From the NCBI GenBank assembly GCA_023313575.1, contig JAJTTP010000004.1, forward strand, positions 992,001-1,056,000: 64,000 nucleotides of DNA. The letters run 5' to 3'. The notes beneath the pieces were generated by a model, which was not told the origin of the DNA, did not search any database, and saw only the letters and a program-made list of their open reading frames with translations. The stretch comes from Eutypella sp. D-1 (lineage: Eukaryota; Ascomycota; Sordariomycetes; Xylariales; Diatrypaceae). A program made the translations under genes and the position numbers. Of the stretch, positions 25,951 through 36,506 are shown piece by piece. Position 1 is the stretch's first letter. Each line of letters starts with the position of its first letter.

Positions 25951-25964
25951 TAACTACGTAGTTA
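25951..25964. repeat. perfect 14-bp palindrome TAACTACGTAGTTA
   Basis: The sequence equals its own reverse complement over 14 bases. Diverged copies occur at 15567-15580 (TAACTACGTAATTA), 15745-15758 (TAACTACATAAGTA), 26016-26029 and 58007-58020 (TAACTACCTAAGTA), all outside genes. Confidence 0.6.
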
Positions 25965-27071
25965 GCGCGGGCACAACGTTGCTACGGCTGCTGTTACTGG
26001 GTGGTTGGTTGTATATAACTACCTAAGTAATGTGTAGTAGTATGCACGATGCGCTGCGATGCGCTGTATCGATGCCCAATAGAGGTGTGGCAGCTGCAAG
26101 GTGTAGCGGGGCTGGCTTGAAACTTTGACGCTATCGTGAGTAACAAACAATGGGCTAAGTGGAATACCTTGTGTGGGATAGAAAGTACAAAGGGATACTC
26201 TGTTAGGATATGCCGATATCTATGGGTTCTCGTGAGTAACAACACCCACAACCACCAGCTGGTCAAGTAACACCTTGCATGTGTCTCGGTTTTGAAGGGT
26301 GCATCGCAGCTGTAGATCAGCGGGGCATGAATCGTGAAGCGAAGGCACATATACACCACTTGTGTGATAGGGTATAGGTACTGCAGCGATACAAAACGTT
26401 TACTCCAGTTCTTCTATAGAATATTTGGACATAATATGCACAGGTTGCAGATGTCGTGATGGTAGTTTTGCCACCCTCGAATGTGGTTGTCTCTTCCCCT
26501 AAGCACCTAGGCACCTAGGTAAATAGTGTACGTACGTAGTTAATAGATATTTACGGGGTTTGCACCTGCATCAGTTGCTCCCAATCTCAAGTACACATTC
26601 GTCAATGCTTCATAGGACAGTGGAATGCATTGATAGACTGACATCTGATATAGAATATTTCCCCCAAAATATGAAATTGTGACCAGTCGATGTTGGTTGG
26701 TCAGGTATTTCCGACTGTGTGACCCCCGGCCCCCTTACGTCAAGTCCATCAGGCCCTTAAGGTTGGGAGCTCTACAGCTCTAGGCGATAAAGTTGAAAGT
26801 TTAGAGTTTTACACCTACATGGAGGTAGCTGGCTGGTAATGTGCCCATAAATACTGCATCAGCTGCATGTACGTAGCGTGTATGTATGTAGTTGAATGAA
26901 TTCAAGCCACAGTCCATAGGAAGTGGCTGCTTTGCTCCATGCTCCGAACCACCCCACCAAAGCTGAGCTGCACCTGCCACAAGCCCGACGTCAATTTGTC
27001 CCCACTATGAACGCTTCAACCAACCAAAACACCAATCAGCTTTCGAATAACGGGGGGGAATAAACGTTAGG

Positions 27072-27099
27072 TAACAGCATAACAGCATAACAGCATAAC
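27072..27099. repeat. tandem repeat of TAACAGCA, three copies
   Basis: Three perfect head-to-tail copies of an 8-base unit followed by a partial fourth copy lie about 420 bases upstream of the ARPC5 start codon. It is probably a microsatellite in the promoter region. Confidence 0.7.
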
Positions 27100-27515
27100 C
27101 AGAATAGTAGCAGGCTTGGAAGCCTTACCGAATAACCATACAACAACTAACAGTCCGATACTACAACCTACTACAACCGAGATCCCCGGCATACCAACGT
27201 ACTATACACACACATATTGCCCATGAAGTGACGCCAATTTTGTGAGCCTGTCTTAGGAACCCAACTGCGACATTCCGCTGCAGCAAGTAGGCACGACCAC
27301 GTAGCCAACAACCACACCACACCGGTCCACACCCCATAGGGCAGCTCACGATCTTGCTGCACGAACGCCAACGAGAGTACGGGAGTTTAGTAAAACCACG
27401 GTCCAGAGGGAAGCAAGAGCAGGGAGTGGGAAGAGAGAAGAAAAAGAAAAACGAAAAAGGGAAGACCGAGACGAACTACAGGACGGGAAAGTAAAGAAGG
27501 GGGAAAGTCCAAAAA

Positions 27516-28313
27516 ATGTCGATCATCCAACAGCACACGTCCGCCTCGCTTAGCGATGCCTGGCGGACCATCAACATCGATGCGCTGGATCCGGACTCGG
27601 CGCAGAACTTCGACGTGTCCACGTTGGTCCCGCCGCTGCCCGAGGTCTCGGAGGCCGAGGTCCGCCAGCTCAACGGTCAGGTCCGCCAGCTGCTGCGGGG
27701 CGGCGACGCCGAGGGCGCCCTGCGCGGCTGCCTCGAGGCCCCCGTCTACGCCGGCCCCGACGCCGCCAAGGACGCCCACCTCCAGACCGTCGTCGAGGTC
27801 CTCCAGTCCATCAAGGCTAGCGACATGACCCCCATACTCCAGCGCATCCACGCCTCCGAGGGCGGCAGCGAGCTCCTCGACGTCCTCGTGAAGTACCTGT
27901 AAGGAAGAAGAAGATTCCAAACAATCACCCTCTCCCCCACTCTAGCCCTATCCCCTATCAATCACCTCCCCCGATCCCGCGAACAGCTCATAAAGAGCAG
28001 AAAAGACCTTGTACCCACCCCGATCCTCCTACACCGAAATGCTGACTAACCATCGGCGCACACCAGATACAAGGGCATGGCCAGCGGTGCTTCGTCAGGC
28101 AACGGCGCTGCTGCCGGCGCTGGCGGCCGAAGCACGCCCAGCCGCCTCACACCGCAGCCGACCGGGTTCAGCCAGATCGGCTCGCGGCCCGGCGCTTCCG
28201 GCGAGTCCACCGGCGCCGCCATGAGCGTGCTGCTCAGCTGGCACGAGAAGGTCGTCGACGTCGCCGGCCTCGGTAGCGTAGGCCGGTGCATGACAGACCG
28301 GCGAAGGGTTTGA
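27516..28313 (+). CDS. ARPC5: Arp2/3 complex subunit 5 (p16, ARPC5)
   Basis: Two exons, 27516-27898 and 28067-28313, encode 209 residues. The 168-nt intron has donor GTAAGG, a CTGAC/CTAAC branch point (28043-28050) and acceptor CCAG, and joins VLVKYL to YKGMA. The protein matches ARPC5, the smallest subunit of the seven-part Arp2/3 complex that nucleates branched actin at sites of endocytosis and polar growth. Diagnostic parts are the N-terminal AWRTINIDALDPDSAQNF, the helical middle with ALRGCLEAPVYAGPDAAKDAHL, and the C-terminal VLLSWHEKVVDVAGLGSVGR with MTDRR. It is longer than the usual 150 or so residues because a Gly/Ala/Ser/Pro-rich insert of about 45 residues lies between YKGMA and AAMSVLLSWHEK. 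The start is the first ATG and gives the family N-terminus. Confidence 0.95.
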
Positions 28314-30324
28314 ATCTTTTGGGGGAAGGACGCGTTATTACGGGATGTAGGGTGCACCGGGGACGAAGACAAGACAAGGCTATGCGGAGCCTATAGCGAT
28401 GCGGCGCAAGAGAGAGCGCATCGAGAATGCCGTCATCCCTGCTGTGTTTCTAAGTTGCTTGTTGGTAGCGAGCTAGCTTCGGGCCGGGGAAATCGTGAAA
28501 AACTTCTTAGCTTGACAAGGTGGTTCTCTTGGCATATCTATCTGTTAGATGCGTATCGAAGTTAGGAGTGAGAATGTGTATACGAGTGCGAGTGTGAGAA
28601 AAGCCGTTACTTATGTACCTATCTGCCTTCTTACGTTGCAGATTACTCGATAAATGCCTGGAATCTTCTTCGCTGCGTAATGTGTGCCTCTGTCAACTTG
28701 CGAAAGCTATTTTCTAAATCGATTTCTACCTACCGCTTGCTCAACATGGCAAGGATATGAGCAGTGGCGAAGCGCCTGTCACGGTACAGGTAGCTTCACC
28801 CATAACCACCCCCCTCTGGGGGCCCTGAAGCATTCATCTAAGTCTACCGAGTCAGCAGTCAAGAAATCCATCGCCCAGAGTGGTTCTGGACAAACCTGCT
28901 GTAACCCAGGTGCTATACCGGCGGGTCCGGAAGCTAAAGGGCTAGCAGAGGGATTTGGGTAAATTACCATATGGAAGTCGACACACACCGAAAAGTGTTG
29001 TGTTCTCTCTTCTCCAGCTGCGATCGCAGGCTCCCCCTACGTGCTTTGGGGATGACTCGTGCGCCTGGACTTATTACTATAACCTACCATGCCACTTCGC
29101 TGGGTTCCTTCAGCCGGTGAGTCCTGGGCCTCAGCTCGGCAGCGGACGAGCAGTGTGAGCATCGCGGGAGAGCTAAGGTGCAAGCCGGCTTTGCGTCCAC
29201 TCTTTGTGTACCTCCCCTCCCCCTTCTCAACCCCTCAATCTCTCAAGAACTGATACTGGACCTTTGTGACAGGCCTGCGCATTACTATACCATGAGATCT
29301 GCGGGGGAAATTTGTTGTACGCGAGCTCTGCCTGTCATAGGAGCGACACTTAGGCCATGGCATGATCTAAAGACGGGTTCTTGCCCCAAGTTACTAGGAC
29401 TTACTGATCTGGGAGAACACGAAGAGTATGCCTGGGGTATGGCGTACTACAGAGACCGAGCATATGGCGGCACAGGTAGGGACGACACGAAAGCATAGGT
29501 AGGGGCGGATGGCTTTTTGGCATGGACGGTATTACCCCGGTTATGTGGAAGGTGATCAGCCTGCCAGAGCCAGCGACAACCCCGCGATGATTCCCAGGCA
29601 GCCTCTCTTATTGTACAGTGAGATATGGTGGAGCTAATGTTATATCACACGATCGGGCTCCTTTGCCCAGAGCCGCAGAAGAAGTTTGGCCTGCCCGGCT
29701 TATAGGGAAACGAAATCCCACTGAGTGATATTAAGGGGTGCCGTTAGGAGACTCATCTCCAAAGAAATCGATGTGGTTTATATGGATGGGGAAATAATTC
29801 AGGCTGTAGATATGATCAAGGGAATCTTCTGAGGGCGCGATAAAGGGTGAGGCACACTCCGAGACTAGGCTGGGAGTCTGCGTGGTGGGCAAAGCGGAGG
29901 CCAGCCACCATAGGACCGCGCACATAGGAACGATCAGCACCCACGATTCAGCAAAATTGATTTTCTATTTTAGTAAGACACGAATAGACTCTTTAGCCAT
30001 TGCTATCATATTGTCTTCCGAGTTACGTTCCCATAACTCCCTTCGGACCCCTTAGATAGCTGATGATCAAACTTACCTAAGCTTATCCACATAATCAGTA
30101 GCTTACGTCATCAGGCCTCTTCATATGCCCCGCCATTTACCATCAGACTGGGAGTACCTAAGTATGTATGTACTTAACGAGGTCCCGTCAAGTCCCCACC
30201 TTCACATTCTTTCAAGCCGTCAGCTTCTTTTAACAGGTTCAACGTTCATTGCCACTGCGCAAACCCTGTTTGGAATTAGAGTGCACTAAGGAGAAATATT
30301 GCCTACGAGAAAGATTTGGCTACG
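28314..30324. other. intergenic region between ARPC5 and RQC1
   Basis: About 2 kb without a firm gene. Short frames at 28684-28962 and 29178-29498 (+) have no recognisable domain. A minus-strand frame at 29731-29999 is listed separately. The 3' part is likely the promoter of the downstream Rqc1 gene. Confidence 0.45.
29731..29999 (-). other. possible small ORF or gene remnant with a hydrophobic segment
   Basis: From an ATG at 29999 on the minus strand the frame reads MAKESIRVLLK, then an in-frame TAG (29966-29968), then stays open for 78 codons with a hydrophobic stretch WVLIVPMCAVLWWLASALP followed by a Ser/Pro-rich polar tail to a TAA at 29731. The TAG is preceded by TTACTAAAA, so it could instead be the 3' end of an intron. 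The family is unknown and the frame may be a remnant. Confidence 0.2.
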
Positions 30325-32838
30325 ATGTCTACTCGCCAGCTGCGTAAGCTGCAGAAGCAGAAGGAATTAGCAGCGCTCGAGGCGAAGGAGGCCGAGGAAG
30401 AAGAGAGCGAAGATGAGCAGCCGATTCTTCAGAGGCCGAAATCGAACGCCTTTGCAGGGTTTGCAGCGTTAGGCGGGATGGACGACGAGCAAGAAGATGA
30501 TGACGACAGCGATGAAGACCGCGACGAGAAGCATACTGAGACTACGAAGGCGGAGGCGCCGCCGAAACCTGCAGAGTCGGAACGGATAGACACCCCGAAG
30601 TCCTCGTCGAAGAAAAACAAGAAGAAGAAGAAAAAGGCTAAGAAAACGCCGGAGCCTACGTCGACCCCTTCATCGAAGGAACCTGTTCCGTCCAATGCCA
30701 ATGAGATCGACGAAATCGATCGCGCTATTCAGGAACTCAACATGACTAAGAAGTCAACGGACCCATCCGACAACGCAAACGCCCACCTACCGGCCTTGGA
30801 GGCGTACGAGCGCATATGCAACCTCCTCCGCGTAAACACACATCATCTCAAGGTTCTCAACGAGATGCGTCATCTCTTTGGCCGGGACGCCATCGCCGCC
30901 GCGCAAAACGAAGAAGAGGAAGAGCAGGCCCGCAATCGGCGAAACCGGCAGCAGCAGCAGAATGTGGACTTGGAAACGTTTCTTAAGGGCCACCCGGGAA
31001 AGAGACTGCCAGAGGTCACATTAAGAAGGAATCCCTTCTTGCAAGGGAAGGAGAGCTGGCCTCGTGCCTCTATGGAAGGCCTGAGTATGGCTCATATCCC
31101 CGATGGGGTGATGGCGGACCAGCCTGGCACGATGGAATTTGCCTTTGTGCACAACGAGGGGTATAATACGCTAGAGGAGACGTTCTTCTCCCTCGTGAAC
31201 ATGTACGACCCAATGAACATCGTGCGTTATTTGAAGATGCACCCATACCACGTCTCCAGTCTCATCCAGGTCAGCAAGGTCGCCAGGCAAGACCAGAACT
31301 CGGCTCTTTCCGCCGACCTCTGCGAGCGCGCGCTCTTCAGCTTTGGCCGGGTTTCTCTCTCAGCATTCAGGCAGAAGATAGAAGAGGGCAAGGCGCGGCT
31401 GGACTTCCGACGACCGGAGAATCGCCAGTTTTGGCTGGCTGGCTATCACTACCTGAAGAACCTGGTCATGAAGGGAACCTACAGGACTGCATTGGAATGG
31501 GCGAAGCTACTCCTAAGTATGGACCTTAGTGACCCCTACGGCATGATCCATTTCATACATCCGCTTGCCATTAGAGCACGCGAGTCGAAATGGTTCATCG
31601 ACTTTTGCAACTCCGAGGCCCTAGACAGATGCGATACGGCACAGGACTACGCCAGACAGACACTTGTTCTTGCGAAGCTCCAGCAGAAGGACGTGGCGGG
31701 TGCCAAGAACCTACTGACGGAGGGGATGCGCTCTATCCCCTGGCTTTACAGCGGTCTCTTCAAGGCGCTGAACCTCGACGTCCCGAAGTCCATCTGGGGC
31801 CAGGAGCCACGCAACCAGCACGAGAAGCTCTTCGTGGAGCTATACATCCATCAGGCCAAGATCCTTTGGGACAACGCGCAGGCGACTGCACTCCTCAAGG
31901 AGACGGCGGCGGAGCTGCAAAACCCGGACTGGAGCTCGTTCGCCACGACGCCGCTGGTCAATATCAATGTATGCCGCTTCGTCTACCTGGACAACACGCC
32001 GTCGCTGATGGGGGCAGTGCCGGGCGGCATGCTGAGTGTAACGCCCAACTTCGACTTCGACCCCCTGCCCCCGCCGCGGGAGGACAACGTCTTCTCGCAC
32101 GAGTCGCAGAAACGACCGTGGGACGGCGGCGGCGACGATGAGCGGGACCACGCTTTTCTTGGTCGACGTGGACTCGGAATCCCCAACCTCGGCGCCTTTG
32201 GCGGTCCCGGCGGCGGCGGTGACGGCGCCGGCGCTGAGGAGATCCTCGTACCGCGGGACCCGGAGCAGCTCCGGCGATTCCTAGAGATCATGACGGAGCA
32301 GGGCGCGCCGCCCGAGGTACTGAGGCTCATTGCGCAGGACATCGCCGAAGATGCCGGCTTTGCCAACGACGTCGACGTCGAAGCTGAATTTGGCAACATC
32401 TTGGGGGACCCTGCGGGCGACGACGAGCACGTGCCGGCGGGGGAGGGCGATGACGGTAGTCAGGGGGAGGATGGTGAGGGACTCGGGGGCAGGCTTCGGG
32501 ACGGGAGCGCTGCCCTATTTGACTTGCTTAACCACCTTGTGCCCGCCTTCCATACCCCGTGGTCCGCTGAGTCGGGAGGCCCCCGGATTCCAGGGGGATT
32601 CCCCGAGGACGACGACACGGACACGGATGATGAAATGCCGCCTCTGATACCGCAGTCTGACGCGGCACCCGACGGTCAGGGAGGGGGCGACGGCACAGAC
32701 TCGGACGACGAGATGCCGCCATTAGTGCCGCCGTCCAACTCGGAACCCCGCGGTAGCGGAGGGAACGAACGGGGCACCAGCGGCGGCGGCGACGGGGGTG
32801 GCTCTGACGATGACATGCCGGGCTTGCTACCGCCATAG
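30325..32838 (+). CDS. rqc1: ribosome quality control complex subunit 1 (Rqc1/TCF25 family)
   Basis: Intronless gene of 837 residues from the first ATG (30325); the open frame extends three codons upstream but only from a TTG. The N-terminus is charged, with STRQLRKLQKQKELAALEAK, an acidic run and then a Lys-rich tract (KKNKKKKKKAKK, about residue 95). The central part is the TCF25/Rqc1 helical domain, including FAFVHNEGYNTLEETFFSLV, DPMNIVRYLKMHPYHVSSLI and FWLAGYHYLKNLVMKG. In yeast, Rqc1 works with the Ltn1 ligase, Rqc2 and Cdc48 to clear nascent chains from stalled 60S subunits; the role here is inferred from family. The C-terminal 130 residues are Gly/Asp-rich and carry three copies of a DD[ED]MPxL[ILV]P motif at residues 768-776, 794-802 and 828-836. 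The Lys-rich and acidic stretches are typical of the family. Confidence 0.93.
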   Translation: MSTRQLRKLQKQKELAALEAKEAEEEESEDEQPILQRPKSNAFAGFAALGGMDDEQEDDDDSDEDRDEKHTETTKAEAPPKPAESERIDTPKSSSKKNKKKKKKAKKTPEPTSTPSSKEPVPSNANEIDEIDRAIQELNMTKKSTDPSDNANAHLPALEAYERICNLLRVNTHHLKVLNEMRHLFGRDAIAAAQNEEEEEQARNRRNRQQQQNVDLETFLKGHPGKRLPEVTLRRNPFLQGKESWPRASMEGLSMAHIPDGVMADQPGTMEFAFVHNEGYNTLEETFFSLVNMYDPMNIVRYLKMHPYHVSSLIQVSKVARQDQNSALSADLCERALFSFGRVSLSAFRQKIEEGKARLDFRRPENRQFWLAGYHYLKNLVMKGTYRTALEWAKLLLSMDLSDPYGMIHFIHPLAIRARESKWFIDFCNSEALDRCDTAQDYARQTLVLAKLQQKDVAGAKNLLTEGMRSIPWLYSGLFKALNLDVPKSIWGQEPRNQHEKLFVELYIHQAKILWDNAQATALLKETAAELQNPDWSSFATTPLVNINVCRFVYLDNTPSLMGAVPGGMLSVTPNFDFDPLPPPREDNVFSHESQKRPWDGGGDDERDHAFLGRRGLGIPNLGAFGGPGGGGDGAGAEEILVPRDPEQLRRFLEIMTEQGAPPEVLRLIAQDIAEDAGFANDVDVEAEFGNILGDPAGDDEHVPAGEGDDGSQGEDGEGLGGRLRDGSAALFDLLNHLVPAFHTPWSAESGGPRIPGGFPEDDDTDTDDEMPPLIPQSDAAPDGQGGGDGTDSDDEMPPLVPPSNSEPRGSGGNERGTSGGGDGGGSDDDMPGLLPP

Positions 32839-34193
32839 GATTACACGGCACTGTCAGCAGTCAGTAGTCAGCTCGAGGGCTTACACGCTATGTTATGTAC
32901 CCCTATCTATTGTCGGATGGGCTCATCGACCTATCGCCTGAGGTATATTTCGTAGCAGCAGTACATAGACATGCATGCATGGAGCGAAGCACGTGCTGGC
33001 CGTGTTCTTCCTGGTGTTCATAGACGATATATGTGTCAATTATAAGGGAAGCCGGACATACCTCACTGGGAGGCTTGTGATGATTCCAGGAAAAAGTCTT
33101 GTGATCCTCACTTATGTTGTACAATGTGTTGCATAGATGCAATTTTCTACCCGTGACTGCTGCAAGGCAATCAAACCCTTCGAACCACTAAACACTTACT
33201 GCAAGTGAATTTTTTTTTTAGCTTTCGTGGTATTCCGGGACGTTTAGTTAATGTGCGGATAATGATACCGCAAAATAAGATGCTACTATTCAAAATGGCA
33301 TAGAAGGAAGTCGGTTCCATTCCCCCCTATATTCACGGTCCATAATATCAATCAGAAAAACCCCTAAAGTGCACAACGGGGGGCGAAACCTGCTCAATTG
33401 TTTCATATACGAGGTACAGGTGTAGGGCTAATTTACAGATGGGTCTGGCGTTTTTGGCGGTTTCTGGCCCGACGCCGGCTCTACAAGAGGTACATAGGTA
33501 CCTGGATAGGGGGGTGCTCCTTCTTTGTTCCTAATTAGCACGCGAGCGCAAGGGCCGAAGGTGCTAGTTTTGTAACCATACCGTGATCAAGAGAGATCCC
33601 AGGCTTCTTTGTACTGTATAAATACAATTCTGGGGGTTATGGTGTGAAGTAAAGTTCTGGGCGGCAAGCCAGAGCTAGATGCGCCGCACTGTGCATATAC
33701 CTAATTGAGCACATTAGTAACGTCTCGGCGGGGGCGGGGTACTTACCTCCGGACCCCTTTGTATGTTGTTTGAAAGGCACCTGCCTCAGGACCGGATATC
33801 CTTTAAGGTTAAAGCTTTAGGCCCCCATCTAGTCACAGAAGTTGCTTAGTCTACCTAAGTAGGGTAGAAGCTGCTTATCCCATTCCGATTATTAATGCAG
33901 CCGGATCTCCCATATTGACACTTTAACTTACAACTCACCAGGTTACATACATTCAATACAAGACAGATAGACGAGAAAGGATTGCCATATATAAAAAGGC
34001 TTACACCCTCTTTCAGCTTCTGAGCCGACGTGTCCCCCTCCCAGTTTGCCTCATTCACCCAAATCGCGCCCCCGACTTTTTTGCCTAACACCCTACCTAA
34101 CCGCGCATACGGAATCTATCCATATCTCTGACGTAACGAAACGAACATCGGAAGAGTTGAGAATAAGAGAAGCAGAGTACCAAGAGAAGAAAG
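32839..34193. other. intergenic region upstream of the copper chaperone gene
   Basis: About 1.35 kb with no supported gene. It contains a T-run near 33211 and TACATAGGTACCTGG-type motifs near 33490. The last part, rich in C and with an AGAGAAGAAAG block just before the start codon, is likely the promoter and leader of the Atx1 gene. Confidence 0.5.
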
Positions 34194-34554
34194 ATGTCGG
34201 ACCATACATACAAGTTCAATGTGACCATGAGCTGCGGCGGCTGCTCTGGCGCTATCAACCGGGTACTGGGCAAGCTAGAGGGTGAGTTGATAAATATCCC
34301 CACGCCCCTTACCTAGACCATGTATCCCCCTTTCCACCCCAGATGAAAATAGAACTGGGCTGATCAGTTGCATGTTGTTCTGTTTCGCAGGCGTCAAGAG
34401 CTACGACGTCTCGCTCGATAAGCAGGAGGCCCTGGTGGTCGCCGAGCCCGGACTCGACTATGAGACCGTCCTCCGCACCATCAAGAAGACCGGCAAGAAG
34501 GTCAACACCGGCGAGGCCGACGGCGAGGCCAAATCTATCGAGCTTGCCGACTAG
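34194..34554 (+). CDS. atx1: copper metallochaperone Atx1
   Basis: Two exons, 34194-34281 and 34391-34554, encode 83 residues. The intron has donor GTGAGT and acceptor CGCAG and joins LEG to VKSYDV. The protein is a single heavy-metal-associated domain. The copper-binding motif MxCxxC reads MSCGGC at residues 12-17, after strand 1 (YKFNVT), and is followed by SGAINRVLGKLEG and the second strand. The Lys-rich segment (IKKTGKKV) fits the known electrostatic docking surface of Atx1 proteins. In yeast, Atx1 carries Cu(I) in the cytosol to the Golgi ATPase Ccc2, which loads secreted copper enzymes. The length and absence of other domains fit a stand-alone chaperone rather than the SOD1 chaperone. 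The C-terminal tail after the last strand is short and acidic. Confidence 0.95.
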
Positions 34555-36506
34555 ATCGGGGAATTCGGCGGGCCAAGGGGTACGGAATAAGGAGAGAGTG
34601 GGGGGGGGAGAAGAGTGGAAAGGCTGACTGGAATCGTCGAGCTTACATTGAGTCGAATTGGAAATGCTGCCGGGATGAATGATTAGAAGAGTCATTATTG
34701 TGATGCCTTTTTTCTCCTGTTGGATGGGGTCTGCTGAACTTTATCTTTGTCATGTGAGCCAGAGTAGGCCAGAGCAAGCAATGGGATTATTGAATCATTT
34801 TTATTTGATTGACTCCTTTTCCCCCTGAATGATCCCTGAATGATCCGCAGTAGGGAGGAGGGGCACACCTTACATGGATTCATTTCTGAGTTGCCGTTTG
34901 GATCAGATGAGCACGTGGGAGTGCAGCTAGGAGTCCAGGAGTCTTTGTGTGTCTACCGAGTCGGGGTAATGGTTTGCTGTCTCCAAGCCTGAGATGTGCC
35001 AGTGTGCCATATCGAGATACATGTGCGCCTGCCCCGGTAGTATCGATCGGTTTGCCTCACACCCAGACATACATATATGGTATGTACCTCGGCAGGTACA
35101 TATTTATGCATGTACATGCCGTATATTGTAAGCTGTAGGTAAATGCTAGGTAGGTGCATCCAATTTACTCAAGTCCGTCGTACCTGCCTACTTACATAAT
35201 ACACTGCAGACACCTCGACCAATCACCTGCCGATCAGGCTCCTACTAATCCTAAGTAGAACCACCCTCATTTCCTCATAATAGAGGGGTTGACATAAAAT
35301 TCCATCATCACCTGGGTGTATATAGGTACTAGAAGGCGGTGAATTTTCTTTTTTTCTTATCTGTGAAGATGCAATTCTGTAGTGCCTGTACTCTGTAAAT
35401 AGGGGGGGACAAGGGTTACGTAGAGGTAAGTTACAAGGCTAAGGTATGGAGATAGGGGTATGGCAGACTACTAGACACAGACTTCAACATGAAGATAAAA
35501 ACTGCTACAGCTAGGAAATCGAGGACAGAGTACTTCCCAGGTTTCAATATTACCTACCTTAGATATATGGCAACAACCTAGGAGCTCTACATATTCAGAC
35601 CTACTTACCCCGCCAAAGAGCCAAACCTGGTAGAGTGACAAGTTACACCTAACTGGCCTAGAGTGTGAGGCCATCTATCTGCATCAATTTGCACAAGTAA
35701 CACCTCGCTAAATAAGCATCGCACATTCACTGTGATGAACTGTTAGATGTGATATTGTAATGTTATTGTGCGTCACTGCTTGAAAGAGCACCAAGTGTAT
35801 GTGTGACTGAATACACAAGAAGTGATAGTAATGGGTGTGATAGTGGTGGTGGTGTAATCTCCTGGCCATGGTGCATGATCAGTATCCAGTATGAACCATT
35901 CAATGCCCTTATTATGTCGGCTCCGTGAACCATCAACTGCAAAATCACGTGTACGGTACCTGACTGTGTGATAGATAAAAATCCCTTTGTGCGTGTCAAG
36001 TGCTGGCTGGGAAATTACTAGGTATTAGTCGGTTACCCGGGTTTATGTATGCGTTCCCTTTGTTTATCCCAAAGCTCCACGTCCTAACACTTAATGATTC
36101 ACAAACAGTAAAGACAAACGTATATAGCTGTGCTACCGATTACCCCGCGGTACAAGCGAGAAAAAAAAAGATACGTAGGTATATATGCTGCCCGTTATCA
36201 AGGCTATGGTTTTCCCCCCTCGGCTATTCCGTTCCTTCTTTCCCATTTTCTTTTTTTCTCTTCCCACCCACAACACCTTTCCGATCACCAAGCAACACTT
36301 CCGGTTCACTCTTTTTACTGGAATCTTTTCACCTTTACTTACTATTTAATTCGGCTTTTCACGTAGTTTACACTCCCTCACTTCGTTTCTCTAAGTTTCA
36401 GTCACCTTTGAAAACCCAATTTTCAACCAGCAATCAGCAACCAGCAACCATCAACAAATAACAAAAACAACAACAACTAAACACTGACACGTTGCGCCGG
36501 CGTAAC
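34555..36506. other. intergenic region between atx1 and the GH64 gene
   Basis: About 1.95 kb. No gene is seen in 34555-36100. From about 36200 to 36506 the plus strand becomes strongly pyrimidine-rich and then changes to CAACCAGCAA and AACAACAACAAC-type repeats just before the start codon. This is typical of the promoter and long 5' leader of highly expressed mould genes, so this part likely drives the GH64 gene. Confidence 0.5.

Larger units (their letters stand above)
22101..27515. other. gene-poor intergenic region, right part, leading to ARPC5
   Basis: No gene is supported. GC-rich islands at 23080-23900 and 25100-25900 give overlapping short frames on both strands, but their peptides are Pro/Ser/Arg-rich and unlike any family I know. 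A perfect 14-base palindrome lies at 25951-25964 with a related copy at 26016-26030. The last 300 bases or so before 27516 are purine-rich and are probably the promoter and 5' leader of ARPC5. Confidence 0.5.

Noticed and set aside
30429..30701. Antisense Phe/Ser-rich frame opposite the Rqc1 N-terminus
   Set aside because: It is the complement of the Lys- and Asp/Glu-rich coding repeats and has no independent support.
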